Under the pieces are notes generated by a model that did no database searches, was not told where the DNA came from, and saw nothing but the letters and a program-made list of their open reading frames with translations. The position numbers were made by a program, and so were the translations under genes. A stretch of DNA of 64,000 nucleotides from Actinotalea solisilvae (GTDB taxonomy: Bacteria; Actinomycetota; Actinomycetes; Actinomycetales; Cellulomonadaceae), in assembly GCF_016464425.1 (NCBI RefSeq), contig NZ_JADDKQ010000007.1:1-64000 (forward strand), read 5' to 3'. Below are positions 33,781 through 42,068 of the stretch, piece after piece (position 1 is the first letter of the stretch; the number at the start of each line of letters is the position of its first letter).

Positions 33781-34308
33781 ATGGCTGACGACCAGATCGA
33801 ACCGGACACCAAGGACTGGACCTGGGTGCTCGACGCCCCGTGCCCCGAGTGCGGCTTCCAGGCCGAGGCGGTCTCGGGCCCCGAGATCCCGGACCTCGTC
33901 GAGAGCTACACGGCGCGCTGGGAGCACGTCCTGACGCGCGACGACGTCGCCGCGCGGCCGGCGCCGCACGTGTGGTCGCCGCTCGAGTACGCGTGCCACG
34001 TGCGTGACGTCTTCACGATCTTCGGCCGGCGCGCGCGGCTCATGCGGGACGAGGACGGGCCCGAGTTCGAGAACTGGGACCAGGACGAGACCGCCGTCGC
34101 CGAGCGCTACGGCGAGCAGGACCCGGCGACCGTCGCGCGCGAGCTGCGCGCGGCCGCGCAGGGCGCCGTCGCCGCGTTCTCGGGCGTGGCCGACGACGAG
34201 TGGGCGCGGCCGGGCTACCGCAGCAACGGCTCGCAGTTCACCGTGCTCAGCCTCGGCCGCTACTTCGTGCACGACGTCGTCCACCACCTGCACGACGTCC
34301 GGGGCTGA
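33781..34308 (+). CDS. DinB-superfamily metal-binding protein
   Basis: A 175-aa four-helix-bundle protein of the DinB/DUF664 type. Histidines fit the metal triad: CHVRD near residue 70 and VHDVVHHLHDV at the end. An N-terminal CPEC may bind zinc. DinB-like proteins include thiol-dependent transferases. ATG lies 6 nt after TAGGGT (33769-33774), so the mRNA is probably leaderless. Confidence 0.8.
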   Translation: MADDQIEPDTKDWTWVLDAPCPECGFQAEAVSGPEIPDLVESYTARWEHVLTRDDVAARPAPHVWSPLEYACHVRDVFTIFGRRARLMRDEDGPEFENWDQDETAVAERYGEQDPATVARELRAAAQGAVAAFSGVADDEWARPGYRSNGSQFTVLSLGRYFVHDVVHHLHDVRG

Positions 34309-34400
34309 GGCCCCACCCGAACGGAGCAGTCGTCCCGCCCGGTCGTGCACATCTTTCGTGCACAGGCCTGTGGGGAACCTTGGGGATGACCGTGCCCGCA

Positions 34401-34432
34401 TGTGGACGAAGCTGTGCGCGGACGGTGGACAG
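34401..34432. other. DnaA-box-like sites upstream of RNA A
   Basis: TGTGGACGA (34401-34409) is one mismatch from the complement of the high-GC DnaA box TTGTCCACA, and GGTGGACAG (34424-34432) is two away. They lie 20-50 bases before the RNA A promoter, in the same place as better matches at RNA B. Confidence 0.35.
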
Positions 34433-34452
34433 AAAGTCGGCCCGGGAAGCCC

Positions 34453-34482
34453 TTGTCGGCCCTTCCGGGGCAGGACTAGAAC
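34453..34482 (+). promoter_or_regulatory. Promoter of structured RNA A
   Basis: TTGTCG (34453-34458), an 18-base spacer, then TAGAAC (34477-34482). The same geometry (TTGTGA-18-TACAAC) precedes RNA B at 48242-48271. Confidence 0.65.
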
Positions 34483-34488
34483 TAGGTC

Positions 34489-34931
34489 ATCGGCAAGGAC
34501 GGACCGCCGCACCGACCGGGGAGACCCGGGAGGGCCTGGCCAGGGAGAACCTGGGAGGGAGCCGCTGGGGCAACCCGGCGGGGACCGACCACGGACCCGT
34601 GGCGAGGGCGACGGACCGCACCGAGCCGGCAGATCGGAGCACGACGGACCAGCTCACCGGGGCGACCTGGTGGGACCTCGAGGGGGCGACCCCGAGAGCT
34701 GCGGATGGCGCCGCAGGGATCGCACCGGACCGGTCGCACGTGATCGCTGGATCGACACGATCCTGACGGGCCTCGGCCCCGACGGACGTCCGAAGGGGCC
34801 TCGGCCCCGAACGGACGACGACGATCCGCCGCATCGCCGGAGCGGGACCGCAGCACCGGGCAACCGGAGCCGCGGACGGTCGATCACGCAGCAGGGCCCC
34901 TCGGACGCTTACTCCGAGGGGCCCTTGCTGC
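34489..34931 (+). ncRNA. Structured RNA A, paralogue of RNA B
   Basis: About 440 nt without a plausible ORF, from the inferred start to a perfect terminal hairpin (34888-34905 with 34913-34931, loop CGCTTAC). It shares ordered blocks with RNA B: a CCGGG-GAGA-CCCGG tetraloop stem (34516-34529), ACGACGGACC followed by a CACC/GGTG stem (34655-34672), and CCGCATCGCCG (34829 onward). RNA A has an extra segment of roughly 150 nt after the first stem. It is not RNase P, tmRNA or SRP RNA by their core motifs. An Ms1- or 6S-like RNA is one possibility. The rest of 34309-35056 contains no gene. Confidence 0.6.
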
Positions 34932-35056
34932 ATGTCCAGGGTAGGCAGAGGACGTCCACCCGCGCGCGACCGACACGCGGCCGGGAGGTGACGCGTCGGC
35001 GAACTCGCGCCTCGCCCGTCGGTGCGCCGGGACGGCCGACGCGAGGCTGGCGGCCG

Positions 35057-35701
35057 TCAGCCGCAGCCGAGGATGACGCTGCCGAGGACGACCGCCGGGC
35101 TCGCGGGGTCGGTGGTCTCGAACCACCAGACGACGCCGTCGGCCTCGACCGACTCGACCTGGAAGTTCTCCACGTAGCCGGTCTGGGCCCCCGGGAGCGC
35201 CGCCACGTCGGCGTAGGCAGCACCCGGCCCGAGGTCGTGCGGGTAGGCGACGCCGGCCGCGGGCTCCTCGCCCTGCTGGGTCCAGCCGAAGAGCGAGCCG
35301 TCGTCGGTGTCGATGAGGATCGCCAGGCCGGCGAACATCGCGTGGTCGAGATGCGGTGCCCCGCAGTCGGCGAGGAAGGCCGCGACCTCGTCCGCCGGGC
35401 CGAGCAGCTCCTCGACCTGGGCGAGCTCGACGGGTTCGCCGATGACGAGGTCCCCGACCCGGTCACCCGTGAGCTCCACGAGCGGCGCCGGCGCCTCGGC
35501 CTCGGTCGGCTCGGGTTCCGGGGTCGGGCTGGGCGTCGACGAGGGCGTGGGCGGGGCGGGGCGCTCGGACGTCGGCGTGGGGCTCGGCGCGGCCGCGTCG
35601 CCGCCGGTGCACCCGGACAGCACGCCGGCCGCGAGCACCGTCAGCGCGAGCAGGGCTCCCGACCGCCGGGAACCGAGGGCGGTACGACGTCGCGCGCGCA
35701 T
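35057..35701 (-). CDS. Lipoprotein, function unknown
   Basis: A 214-aa lipoprotein. The signal ends in the lipobox VLSGC, followed by a long Pro/Thr/Ser/Glu linker and a C-terminal globular domain (DRVGDLVIGEPVELAQVEELL) with Cys near the middle (FLADCGAPHLDH) and at the end (ILGCG). No family recognised. The ATG at 35701 is chosen because the signal peptide starts there. Confidence 0.75.
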   Translation of the reverse strand: MRARRRTALGSRRSGALLALTVLAAGVLSGCTGGDAAAPSPTPTSERPAPPTPSSTPSPTPEPEPTEAEAPAPLVELTGDRVGDLVIGEPVELAQVEELLGPADEVAAFLADCGAPHLDHAMFAGLAILIDTDDGSLFGWTQQGEEPAAGVAYPHDLGPGAAYADVAALPGAQTGYVENFQVESVEADGVVWWFETTDPASPAVVLGSVILGCG

Positions 35702-35904
35702 CTGGTCCTCCGGTGCTGGTCGGGACGCCAGTATGGCGGCGCAGGCCGCCGCACCCCGCGCGACGCCCCGCGGCTCGGCCGATCCCGACGACGGGGACGA
35801 CCACGACCGGATCGGGCCGGGGCGGCGAGCGGGGCCGCTGCACCCTCGCCCGGCAGGTGCGCCGGCGTCGGCGGAGGCGACAGCGGTACGGCTAGCATCG
35901 GTAC

Positions 35905-36288
35905 GTGACGATGACACAGGCGGATACCGATCGCCCCGCGTTCCCTGAGGCGCCCCGCCCCGACGCGGCCGCGCTCGAGGCGGCGTCGTGCCTGTTCCGC
36001 GGGCTGGCCGAACCGGCGAGGCTCGCGATCCTGCGCCACCTCGCCCTCGGCGAGCACCGGGTCGTGGACCTGACCCGGCACCTCGGGCTGGCCCAGTCCA
36101 CCGTCTCCCAGCACCTCGCGTGCCTGCGCGACTGCGGGCTCGTCACGTCCCGCGCGCAGGGACGCGCGTCGGTGTACTCGATCGCGCACACCGACGCGGT
36201 CGTGGACCTGCTCGCGGCCGCCGAGCGACTCCTCGAGCTCACGGGCGACGCCGTCGTCCTGTGCCCCACCTTCGGGGTCGGCCGGTGA
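35905..36288 (+). CDS. ArsR/SmtB-type metalloregulator
   Basis: A 127-aa winged-helix repressor. The recognition helix is VDLTRHLGLAQSTVSQHLAC, followed by the wing SRAQGRASVYSI. Cys residues at ASCLF, HLACLRDCG and VVLCPTF could sense a metal. GTG starts 6 nt after TAGCAT (35893-35898), and two CGGTACG repeats flank that -10, a possible self-operator. It leads an ArsR-CDF-CDF operon. Confidence 0.88.
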   Translation: MTMTQADTDRPAFPEAPRPDAAALEAASCLFRGLAEPARLAILRHLALGEHRVVDLTRHLGLAQSTVSQHLACLRDCGLVTSRAQGRASVYSIAHTDAVVDLLAAAERLLELTGDAVVLCPTFGVGR

Positions 36289-36932
36289 GCGCGGGGGTCG
36301 CCGTCGGTCCGGTCGAGACGCGCGCGCTCACGCGCCGGGCACTCGGTCTCGCCCGGTTCACCGTGGCCTACAACGTCGTGGAGGGCGTGGTCGCCATCGC
36401 CGCGGGGGCGGTCGCGGGGCTGGTGTCGGTCGTGGGGTTCGGCGTGGACTCCGCGATCGAGTCCGCCGCCGGCGTGCTCGTCGCCGTGCGCCTCGCGGCG
36501 CGTCTGCGCGACGGCGTGACGGACGAGCGGCGCGAGCGTCGTGCCCTCCGCGCGATCGCGGTGACGTTCTTCCTCCTCGCCGGCTACGTGGTCGTCGAGG
36601 GCGTGCGGAGCCTCCTCGCGGGCGAGGCGCCCGACCGGTCGCCGGTCGCGGTCGGCGTGCTCGTGGCCTCGTTGGTCGTCATGCCGCTGCTCGCCGCGGC
36701 GAAGCGCCGCGTCGGCCTGCGCCTCGGCGACCGGCTCGTCCTGGCGGACGCGGCGGAGACGCGCATCTGCGTCCTGCTGAGCGTCTCGACCCTGGCGGGT
36801 CTCGTGCTCCACGCGCTCACCGGCGCGACGTGGCTCGACCCGGTGGCCGGGTTCGTCATCGCGGCCTTCGCCCTGCACGAGGGGCGAGAGGCGTGGGAGG
36901 GCGAGCTGCTCGAGCGCGGGGTGCGGGGCTGA
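36285..36932 (+). CDS. Cation diffusion facilitator-like transporter
   Basis: A 215-aa membrane protein with five to six helices, short for a CDF and lacking the usual C-terminal cytoplasmic domain. The metal-site motifs are GFGVDSAIESAAG and LADAAETRICVLLS. GTG overlaps the ArsR stop (GTGA), so it is translationally coupled. It likely exports Zn, Co or a similar divalent metal. Confidence 0.85.
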   Translation: MSAGVAVGPVETRALTRRALGLARFTVAYNVVEGVVAIAAGAVAGLVSVVGFGVDSAIESAAGVLVAVRLAARLRDGVTDERRERRALRAIAVTFFLLAGYVVVEGVRSLLAGEAPDRSPVAVGVLVASLVVMPLLAAAKRRVGLRLGDRLVLADAAETRICVLLSVSTLAGLVLHALTGATWLDPVAGFVIAAFALHEGREAWEGELLERGVRG

Positions 36933-37843
36933 TGGGCCACGAGCACGGCCACGGGACGGCGACCGGGCGGCACCGCCGTCGCCTCGCCGTCGTGCTGGTG
37001 CTGACGCTCGCGGTCGCGGGCGTGCAGGTCGTCGGCGGGCTGGTCTCCGGCTCGCTCGCGCTCCTCGCCGACGCCGGGCACATGCTCACGGACGCCACGG
37101 CCGTCGCGATCGCCCTGCTCGGCGCGCGCCTCGCGGGACGGCCCGCGACGAACGCGCGGACCTACGGGCTGCAGCGCGCGGAGGTGCTCGCGGCGCTCGC
37201 GAACGCGCTGCTGCTCGGCGTCGTCGCCGTGTGGGTGCTGGTCGAGGCGGTCCGGCGCTGGTCGGACCCGCCCGACGTCGCGACCGGCCCCATGCTCGTC
37301 GTCGCGCTCGTGGGCGCGGCCGCGAACGTCGTCGGGCTGCTGCTGCTGCGCGAGGGGCAGCGGGCGAGCCTCAACGTGCGCGGCGCCTACCTCGAGGTGC
37401 TGGGTGACCTGCTGGGCTCGGTCGCCGTCGTCGTCGCGGGCCTGGTCATCGTGGCGACCGGGTGGACGCGCGCCGACGTCGTCGCCTCGGCAGCGATCGG
37501 GCTGTTCATCCTGCCGCGCGCGTGGTCGCTGCTGCGCGACGTGCTCGACGTCCTGCTCGAGGCGACGCCGCGGGGGATCGACCTCGACGAGGTGCGCGAG
37601 CACATGAGGCGCGTGCCCGGCGTCGTCGACGTGCACGACCTGCACGCCTGGACGATCACGAGCGGCGTGCCCGCGCTCTCCGCCCACGTCGTCGTCGACG
37701 AGGAGTGCCTCGCGCGCGGCCGCGCCGGCGCGGTGCTCGACACGCTCGGTGACTGCCTCGGCGACCACTTCGACACCGAGCACTGCACGTTCCAGCTGGA
37801 GCCCGTGGGCCACGACGCCCACGAGCGCGCCGGGCACGCCTGA
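36932..37843 (+). CDS. CDF zinc/cobalt efflux protein, CzcD/ZitB type
   Basis: A 303-aa classical CDF. The His-rich N-terminus is MGHEHGHG, site A motifs are LLADAGHMLTDA (HxxxD) and LEVLGDLLGSV, and the C-terminal cytoplasmic domain has VHDLHAWTI and HCTFQLE. Six helices. The ATG overlaps the upstream stop (ATGA). It is the third gene of the metalloregulated operon. Confidence 0.92.
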   Translation: MGHEHGHGTATGRHRRRLAVVLVLTLAVAGVQVVGGLVSGSLALLADAGHMLTDATAVAIALLGARLAGRPATNARTYGLQRAEVLAALANALLLGVVAVWVLVEAVRRWSDPPDVATGPMLVVALVGAAANVVGLLLLREGQRASLNVRGAYLEVLGDLLGSVAVVVAGLVIVATGWTRADVVASAAIGLFILPRAWSLLRDVLDVLLEATPRGIDLDEVREHMRRVPGVVDVHDLHAWTITSGVPALSAHVVVDEECLARGRAGAVLDTLGDCLGDHFDTEHCTFQLEPVGHDAHERAGHA

Positions 37844-38021
37844 CGGTCGCGGCAGGCCGCGTCGGGCCCGACCGAGGACCTGGTGCGCCGGGTGCGGCGG
37901 TCTGGACGGCCCCGTCGTGGTCGTCGGCGGCGTCGGGGTGCGGGAACGCCTGCCGGGGCCCGCACGTTGACGCGCTGACCGGTCCCCCACCCTGGAGAGA
38001 GATGGACGGCGACAGTACGAA

Positions 38022-38061
38022 CCCCCCTGACCCGCGCGCGAGCGCACTGGCGCCAGGGGGG
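38022..38061 (+). promoter_or_regulatory. Hairpin that masks the Shine-Dalgarno of the CNNM gene
   Basis: CCCCCCTG (38022-38029) is complementary to CAGGGGGG (38054-38061), which is the ribosome site 8 bases before the ATG. The loop itself has GCGCGCG/GCGC pairing potential. This is the expected layout of a translation-controlling leader; no known riboswitch class is recognised upstream (37844-38021). Confidence 0.5.
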
Positions 38062-38069
38062 ATGCGGTG

Positions 38070-39473
38070 ATGTGGGTCCTGTCCCTGCTGCTGGGCATCC
38101 TCGTGGTGCTCGCGATCACGGCCGCCACCGGCTACTTCGTCGCCCAGGAGTTCTCCTACATGGCGGTGGACCGCTCGCGGCTCGGCGCGCGGGCCGCGGC
38201 CGGCGACGCGGGTGCCGAGCGGGCGCTGTCGGTGACGCGGCGCACGTCGTTCATGCTCTCGGGCGCGCAGCTGGGCATCACGGTGACGGGGCTGCTCGTC
38301 GGCTACGTCGCGGAGCCGCTCATCGGCGCGTCGCTCGGGACCGCGCTGGGCGGCGTCGGCGTCCCCACGGGCGTCGGCATCGCGGTCGGGACCGTGCTGG
38401 CGCTGCTGTTCTCGACGTTCGTCCAGATGCTCTTCGGCGAGCTGTTCCCCAAGAACCTCGCCATCGCGCGGCCCGAGCCGGTCGCGCTGCGCCTGGCGAC
38501 GTCGACCACGCTCTACCTCACGGTCTTCGGCTGGCTCATCCGGGTCTTCGACCAGGCGTCCAACCTGCTGCTGCGGGCGCTGCGCATCGAGCCCGTGCAC
38601 GACGTCGAGCACGCGGCCACGGTCCGCGACCTCGAGCACATCGTCGCGGACTCGCGCGAGAGCGGTGACCTGCCCGAGGACCTGTCGCTCCTGCTCGACC
38701 GCGTGCTCGACTTCCCCGAGCGCGACGTCGAGCACGCGATGATCCCGCGCGCCCGCGTCGACGTCGTGCGCGGGCAGGACACGGTCGACGAGGTGCGCGC
38801 GCTCATGAGCACGGGCCACTCGCGGTACCCGGTGCTGGACGACGACGACCAGGTGGTCGGCGTCGTGCACCTGCAGGACGTCCTGCTGCTGCCGCAGCCG
38901 AGCGCCGACGCCGTCGCGGCGCACGTCCGCCCGCCCGTCATGGTCCCGACCGTCATGCGCCTGCCGGACGTGCTGCGCCTGCTCGCGGAGAGCCGCAACC
39001 AGCTCGCGTGCGTCGTCGACGAGTACGGCGGCTTCGCGGGCGTCGTGACGCTCGAGGACCTGGCCGAGGAGCTCGTGGGCGAGATCACCGACGAGCACGA
39101 CCCGGCCGTGCCGACCTACGTCCCGGTCGAGGACGACGGCACCTGGGTCATGGCCGGCGACGTGCACATCGACGAGGTCGAGCGCGCGATCGGCCACGAC
39201 CTGCCGCGCGGGGACCACGAGACGATCGCGGGCCTCGTCATCGCCGAGCACGGCGCGCTGCCCGACGTCGGCACGAGCGTGCTCGTCGAGCTGCCGCCCG
39301 ACCCGGGCGACCTCGCCCACGCCGACGAGCCCGAGACCGTGTGGATGCGCGTCGAGGTGCTGTCGATCGACCGGCACGTGCCGGCGACGGTCCGCGTGAC
39401 GGTGCCCGCCGAGGAGGCGCCCGGCATCGCCGACGCGGACGCCGACGCCGACGGCGAGGGGAGCGCCCGATGA
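38070..39473 (+). CDS. CNNM/CorC-type hemolysin-family transporter
   Basis: A 467-aa protein with an N-terminal CNNM (DUF21) membrane domain of three to four helices (QEFSYMAVDRSRLGA; FGELFPKNLAIARPE), a CBS pair at about 215-340 (ALMSTGHSRYPVLDDDDQVV; VVDEYGGFAGVVTLEDL), and a C-terminal CorC_HlyC domain. This family is linked to Mg2+ or other cation export. ATG at 38070 (or GTG at 38067) after the masked GGGGGG site. It is coupled to a paralogue downstream. Confidence 0.92.
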   Translation: MWVLSLLLGILVVLAITAATGYFVAQEFSYMAVDRSRLGARAAAGDAGAERALSVTRRTSFMLSGAQLGITVTGLLVGYVAEPLIGASLGTALGGVGVPTGVGIAVGTVLALLFSTFVQMLFGELFPKNLAIARPEPVALRLATSTTLYLTVFGWLIRVFDQASNLLLRALRIEPVHDVEHAATVRDLEHIVADSRESGDLPEDLSLLLDRVLDFPERDVEHAMIPRARVDVVRGQDTVDEVRALMSTGHSRYPVLDDDDQVVGVVHLQDVLLLPQPSADAVAAHVRPPVMVPTVMRLPDVLRLLAESRNQLACVVDEYGGFAGVVTLEDLAEELVGEITDEHDPAVPTYVPVEDDGTWVMAGDVHIDEVERAIGHDLPRGDHETIAGLVIAEHGALPDVGTSVLVELPPDPGDLAHADEPETVWMRVEVLSIDRHVPATVRVTVPAEEAPGIADADADADGEGSAR

Positions 39474-40513
39474 GCAACCCCCTGGTCTTCACGCTGGTCA
39501 CGGCCGGTCTCATCGCACTCAGCGCGTTCTTCGTCGCGGTCGAGTTCGCGCTCCTCGCGGCCAAGCGGCACCGCCTCGAGGACGCCGCCGCGACGAGCCG
39601 GTCCGCGCGCGCCGCGCTGCGCAGCTCGGGCGAGCTCACCGTCCTGCTCGCCGGGTCCCAGCTCGGCATCACGGCGTGCACGCTCGCGCTCGGCGCGCTC
39701 ACCAAGCCCGCGCTGCACCACTGGCTGACCCCGCTGCTCGAGCAGTGGGGCGTCGCGACCGTCGTCGCCGACGTCGCGGGCTTCGTGCTCGCGCTGGTCA
39801 TCGTCACGTTCCTGCACCTCGTGGTGGGCGAGATGGCGCCCAAGTCGTGGGCCATCGCGCACCCCGAGACGTCCGCGACCGTGCTGGCCCTGCCGATGCG
39901 CGCGTTCATGCTGGTCACGCGGCCGCTGCTCGTGGCGCTCAACGGGATGGCGAACTGGTGCCTGCGCCGGGTCGGCGTCGAGCCGACCGACGAGCTCGCG
40001 TCCGGGCAGAACCCGGACGACCTGCGCCACCTCGTCGAGCACTCGGCGAACGTCGGCGCGCTCGACGCGTCGTTCTCGACGCAGATCGCGGGCGCGCTCG
40101 AGCTCGAGACGCTCGTCGTGCGCGACCTCGTCCGCACGGGCTCGCGCCCGACGGCGGTCCCGGCCGACGCCGACGTCGAGCAGGTGCGCGAGGCGACGCG
40201 GCGCACCGGTCACCTGCGCGTGCTCGTCGGGCCGGCCGACGCCCTGCAGGGCGTGGTCCACGTGCGCGACACGCTCACCGAGCCCGACGACCGCCCCGCG
40301 GCCGACCTCATGCGCCCGGTGTTCGTGCTCGAGGCGGACACTCCGGTCCACAGCGCGCTCACGTCGATGCGCGAGTCCCGCAACCACCTCGCGGTCGTCC
40401 AGGACGACGGCGCCTTCGCGGGCGTCGTCACGCTCGCGGACGTCCTCGCCCGCCTGTTCCCCGGCGCGCCCGGTCACGACGCCGCCCGCACGTCGGTGGG
40501 GACGCCGGGCTGA
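39470..40513 (+). CDS. CNNM/CorC-type hemolysin-family transporter, short paralogue
   Basis: A 347-aa paralogue of the upstream protein with the CNNM membrane domain (VEFALLAAKRHRLEDAA; VVGEMAPKSWAIAHPE) and CBS pair (HLAVVQDDGAFAGVVTLADV), but without the CorC_HlyC C-terminal domain. Its ATG overlaps the upstream stop (ATGA). Two adjacent CNNM proteins are usual in actinobacteria and may form a heteromer. Confidence 0.9.
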   Translation: MSNPLVFTLVTAGLIALSAFFVAVEFALLAAKRHRLEDAAATSRSARAALRSSGELTVLLAGSQLGITACTLALGALTKPALHHWLTPLLEQWGVATVVADVAGFVLALVIVTFLHLVVGEMAPKSWAIAHPETSATVLALPMRAFMLVTRPLLVALNGMANWCLRRVGVEPTDELASGQNPDDLRHLVEHSANVGALDASFSTQIAGALELETLVVRDLVRTGSRPTAVPADADVEQVREATRRTGHLRVLVGPADALQGVVHVRDTLTEPDDRPAADLMRPVFVLEADTPVHSALTSMRESRNHLAVVQDDGAFAGVVTLADVLARLFPGAPGHDAARTSVGTPG

Positions 40514-40516
40514 GCG

Positions 40517-40921
40517 CTACGGCGCGGACGGTGCCACCGGGTCGGGCTCGTTCCCCGTAATGGCCACGTCCGCGCCGAACCGCTCCGCGAGCTCGCGCTG
40601 GATCGCCACGTGCCGCTCGAGGAACGCGCGCTCGTCGAGGCGCTTGCGGCGCAGCCAGCCGGTGACCTCGTCGTTGCACTTGCTGGCGTTGCACGGCCCG
40701 CACGCGGGCGCGATGTTGCCGAGGGTGTAGCGGCCCCCGCGCGAGATCGGCAGCACGCAGTCGCGCTGGAGCGCGCGGTCGGCCGCGCCGCAGTACGCGC
40801 AGCCGCCCCACGCCGCGACGAGCGCCGCCCACTGCTCGGGGCGCAGGTCGTGCTCGACCGCCGCCATGCGCCGCTGCCGGCGGCGCGCCACGCGTGCTCG
40901 GCGGGTGCGTGCGACGGCCAT
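40517..40921 (-). CDS. HNH-endonuclease-like protein with altered motif
   Basis: A 134-aa basic protein with a zinc-type HNH fold: CAYC, then RDCVLPISRGG, then NIAPACGPCNASK. The position normally filled by the catalytic His (DHxxP) is Cys. That may disable or alter nuclease activity. It ends 4 bases from the convergent CNNM gene and diverges from the Crp/Fnr gene. Confidence 0.82.
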   Translation of the reverse strand: MAVARTRRARVARRRQRRMAAVEHDLRPEQWAALVAAWGGCAYCGAADRALQRDCVLPISRGGRYTLGNIAPACGPCNASKCNDEVTGWLRRKRLDERAFLERHVAIQRELAERFGADVAITGNEPDPVAPSAP

Positions 40922-40959
40922 GCGCCCACCGTAGGCGCCGTCGTCCCTAGGCTGGCCGC

Positions 40960-41637
40960 ATGGCCGACACGTGCGTGGCGCGCGTCCCGGTCTTCGCGGC
41001 CCTCTCGCCTCGGGACCAGGAGCGCGTGGCGGCGCTCGCGCGGCCCGTGCGCCTCGCCGCGGGCCGCAGCGCCTACGCGTCCGACGACGCGCCTGCCCAG
41101 CTCATGGTCGTCCACACGGGCCGGCTGCGGCTCGCGCGGCTCGCGCCCGACGGCGCCGAGCAGCTCCTGCGGGTGCTCGGCCCCGGCGAGTTCACGGGCG
41201 AGGTCGCCGTCTTCTCCGGCGAGCGACGGGACGACCGCGCCACAGCGGTCGACGACTGCACCCTGTGCGTCTTCCGCCACGACGACCTCGCGCGGCTCGT
41301 GCGCGAGCACCCCGAGCTGGGCCTGCGGCTGCTCGCGGCGGTGAGCCGGCGGCTCGCGGCCACGGAGGACCGGCTGCACGCCGTGACGTCGAGGGACGTC
41401 GGGTCGCGCCTGGCCGACTACCTGCTCGGCCTCCCCAGCGCGTGGGCCGACGGCGTCGCGACCGTGCGCCTGCCGCTCGCCAAGAAGGACGTCGCGTCCC
41501 TGCTGGACACCTCGCCCGAGAGCCTCAGCCGCGCGCTCGCGTCGCTCGCCGCGCGCGGCCTCGTCGCCGTCGGGGCGGGCCGCGCCGTCGCGATCACCGA
41601 CCCTGACGGGCTGCAACGGCTGGCCGACGGAGCCTGA
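40960..41637 (+). CDS. Crp/Fnr family transcriptional regulator
   Basis: A 225-aa regulator. The N-terminal cyclic-nucleotide-type barrel spans about 10-125 (LLRVLGPGEFTGEVAVFSG), then a dimer helix and an HTH with recognition helix TSPESLSRAL. Glu187, Ser190 and Arg191 form the E-x-x-S-R pattern that reads TTGA half-sites in FNR. The four FNR iron-sulfur cysteines are not present. The ATG is 6 nt after TAGGCT (40948-40953). A TTGAC-N4-GTCAA box lies before the nearby DUF6448-like operon, its likely target. Confidence 0.9.
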   Translation: MADTCVARVPVFAALSPRDQERVAALARPVRLAAGRSAYASDDAPAQLMVVHTGRLRLARLAPDGAEQLLRVLGPGEFTGEVAVFSGERRDDRATAVDDCTLCVFRHDDLARLVREHPELGLRLLAAVSRRLAATEDRLHAVTSRDVGSRLADYLLGLPSAWADGVATVRLPLAKKDVASLLDTSPESLSRALASLAARGLVAVGAGRAVAITDPDGLQRLADGA

Positions 41638-42058
41638 CCCGCCTCGGCCGCGTCCGCGGCACCCGCGCGACGACGACGCCGCGCACGGCCGCGTCGGGCA
41701 CGAAGGGGTCGTCCCACACGCGCGAGTCGTCGGAGACCGCCGGGTCGTCGCCCGCGACGAACACGTGGCCGGGCGGGACGTGCCAGGTCGTCCGGCCCGC
41801 GCCGCGCGGGGGTGGGCCGCCGTCGAGCGGCCGGCCGCCGACCGCCAGGCGCCCGGCCTCGAGCTCGACGACGTCGCCCGGCACGCCGACGAGCCGCTTC
41901 ACCAGGCGCGTCCCCGCGTGCTCGAGCACGACGACATCGCCCCGGTGGGCGTGCGTCGCGCGGCGGCCCGAGCGTGCGGCCCGGGCCACCACGAGGAGGT
42001 CGCCGTGCCGGAGCGTCGGCGCCATCGACGCGCCGACGACGCGGGCGAGACGGAGCAC
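41594..42058 (-). CDS. S26 signal peptidase of NiSOD-maturation type
   Basis: A 154-aa S26 peptidase with the Ser11 (VVGASMAPTL) and Lys54 (TRLVKRLVGVPGD) dyad, and a C-terminal VFVAGDDPAVSDDSR. There is no clear N-terminal membrane anchor, as in SodX-type proteases that trim the nickel superoxide dismutase precursor. It lies 10 bases after the HCD-protein gene, which has a SodN-like precursor sequence, so that protein is its likely substrate. It overlaps the convergent Crp/Fnr gene 3' end by 44 bases. Confidence 0.85.
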   Translation of the reverse strand: MLRLARVVGASMAPTLRHGDLLVVARAARSGRRATHAHRGDVVVLEHAGTRLVKRLVGVPGDVVELEAGRLAVGGRPLDGGPPPRGAGRTTWHVPPGHVFVAGDDPAVSDDSRVWDDPFVPDAAVRGVVVARVPRTRPRRVRLRRPAVAARQGR

Positions 42059-42068
42059 GGTCGCGTCC

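Noticed and set aside
34489..34931. RNase P RNA, tmRNA or SRP RNA for locus A
   Set aside because: The invariant cores of these RNAs (for example GAGGAAAGTCC or the tmRNA tag and TTCGAC start) are missing.
37844..38021. M-box or yybP-ykoY riboswitch before the CNNM operon
   Set aside because: None of the conserved core motifs of these classes could be found; only the ribosome-site hairpin is supported.
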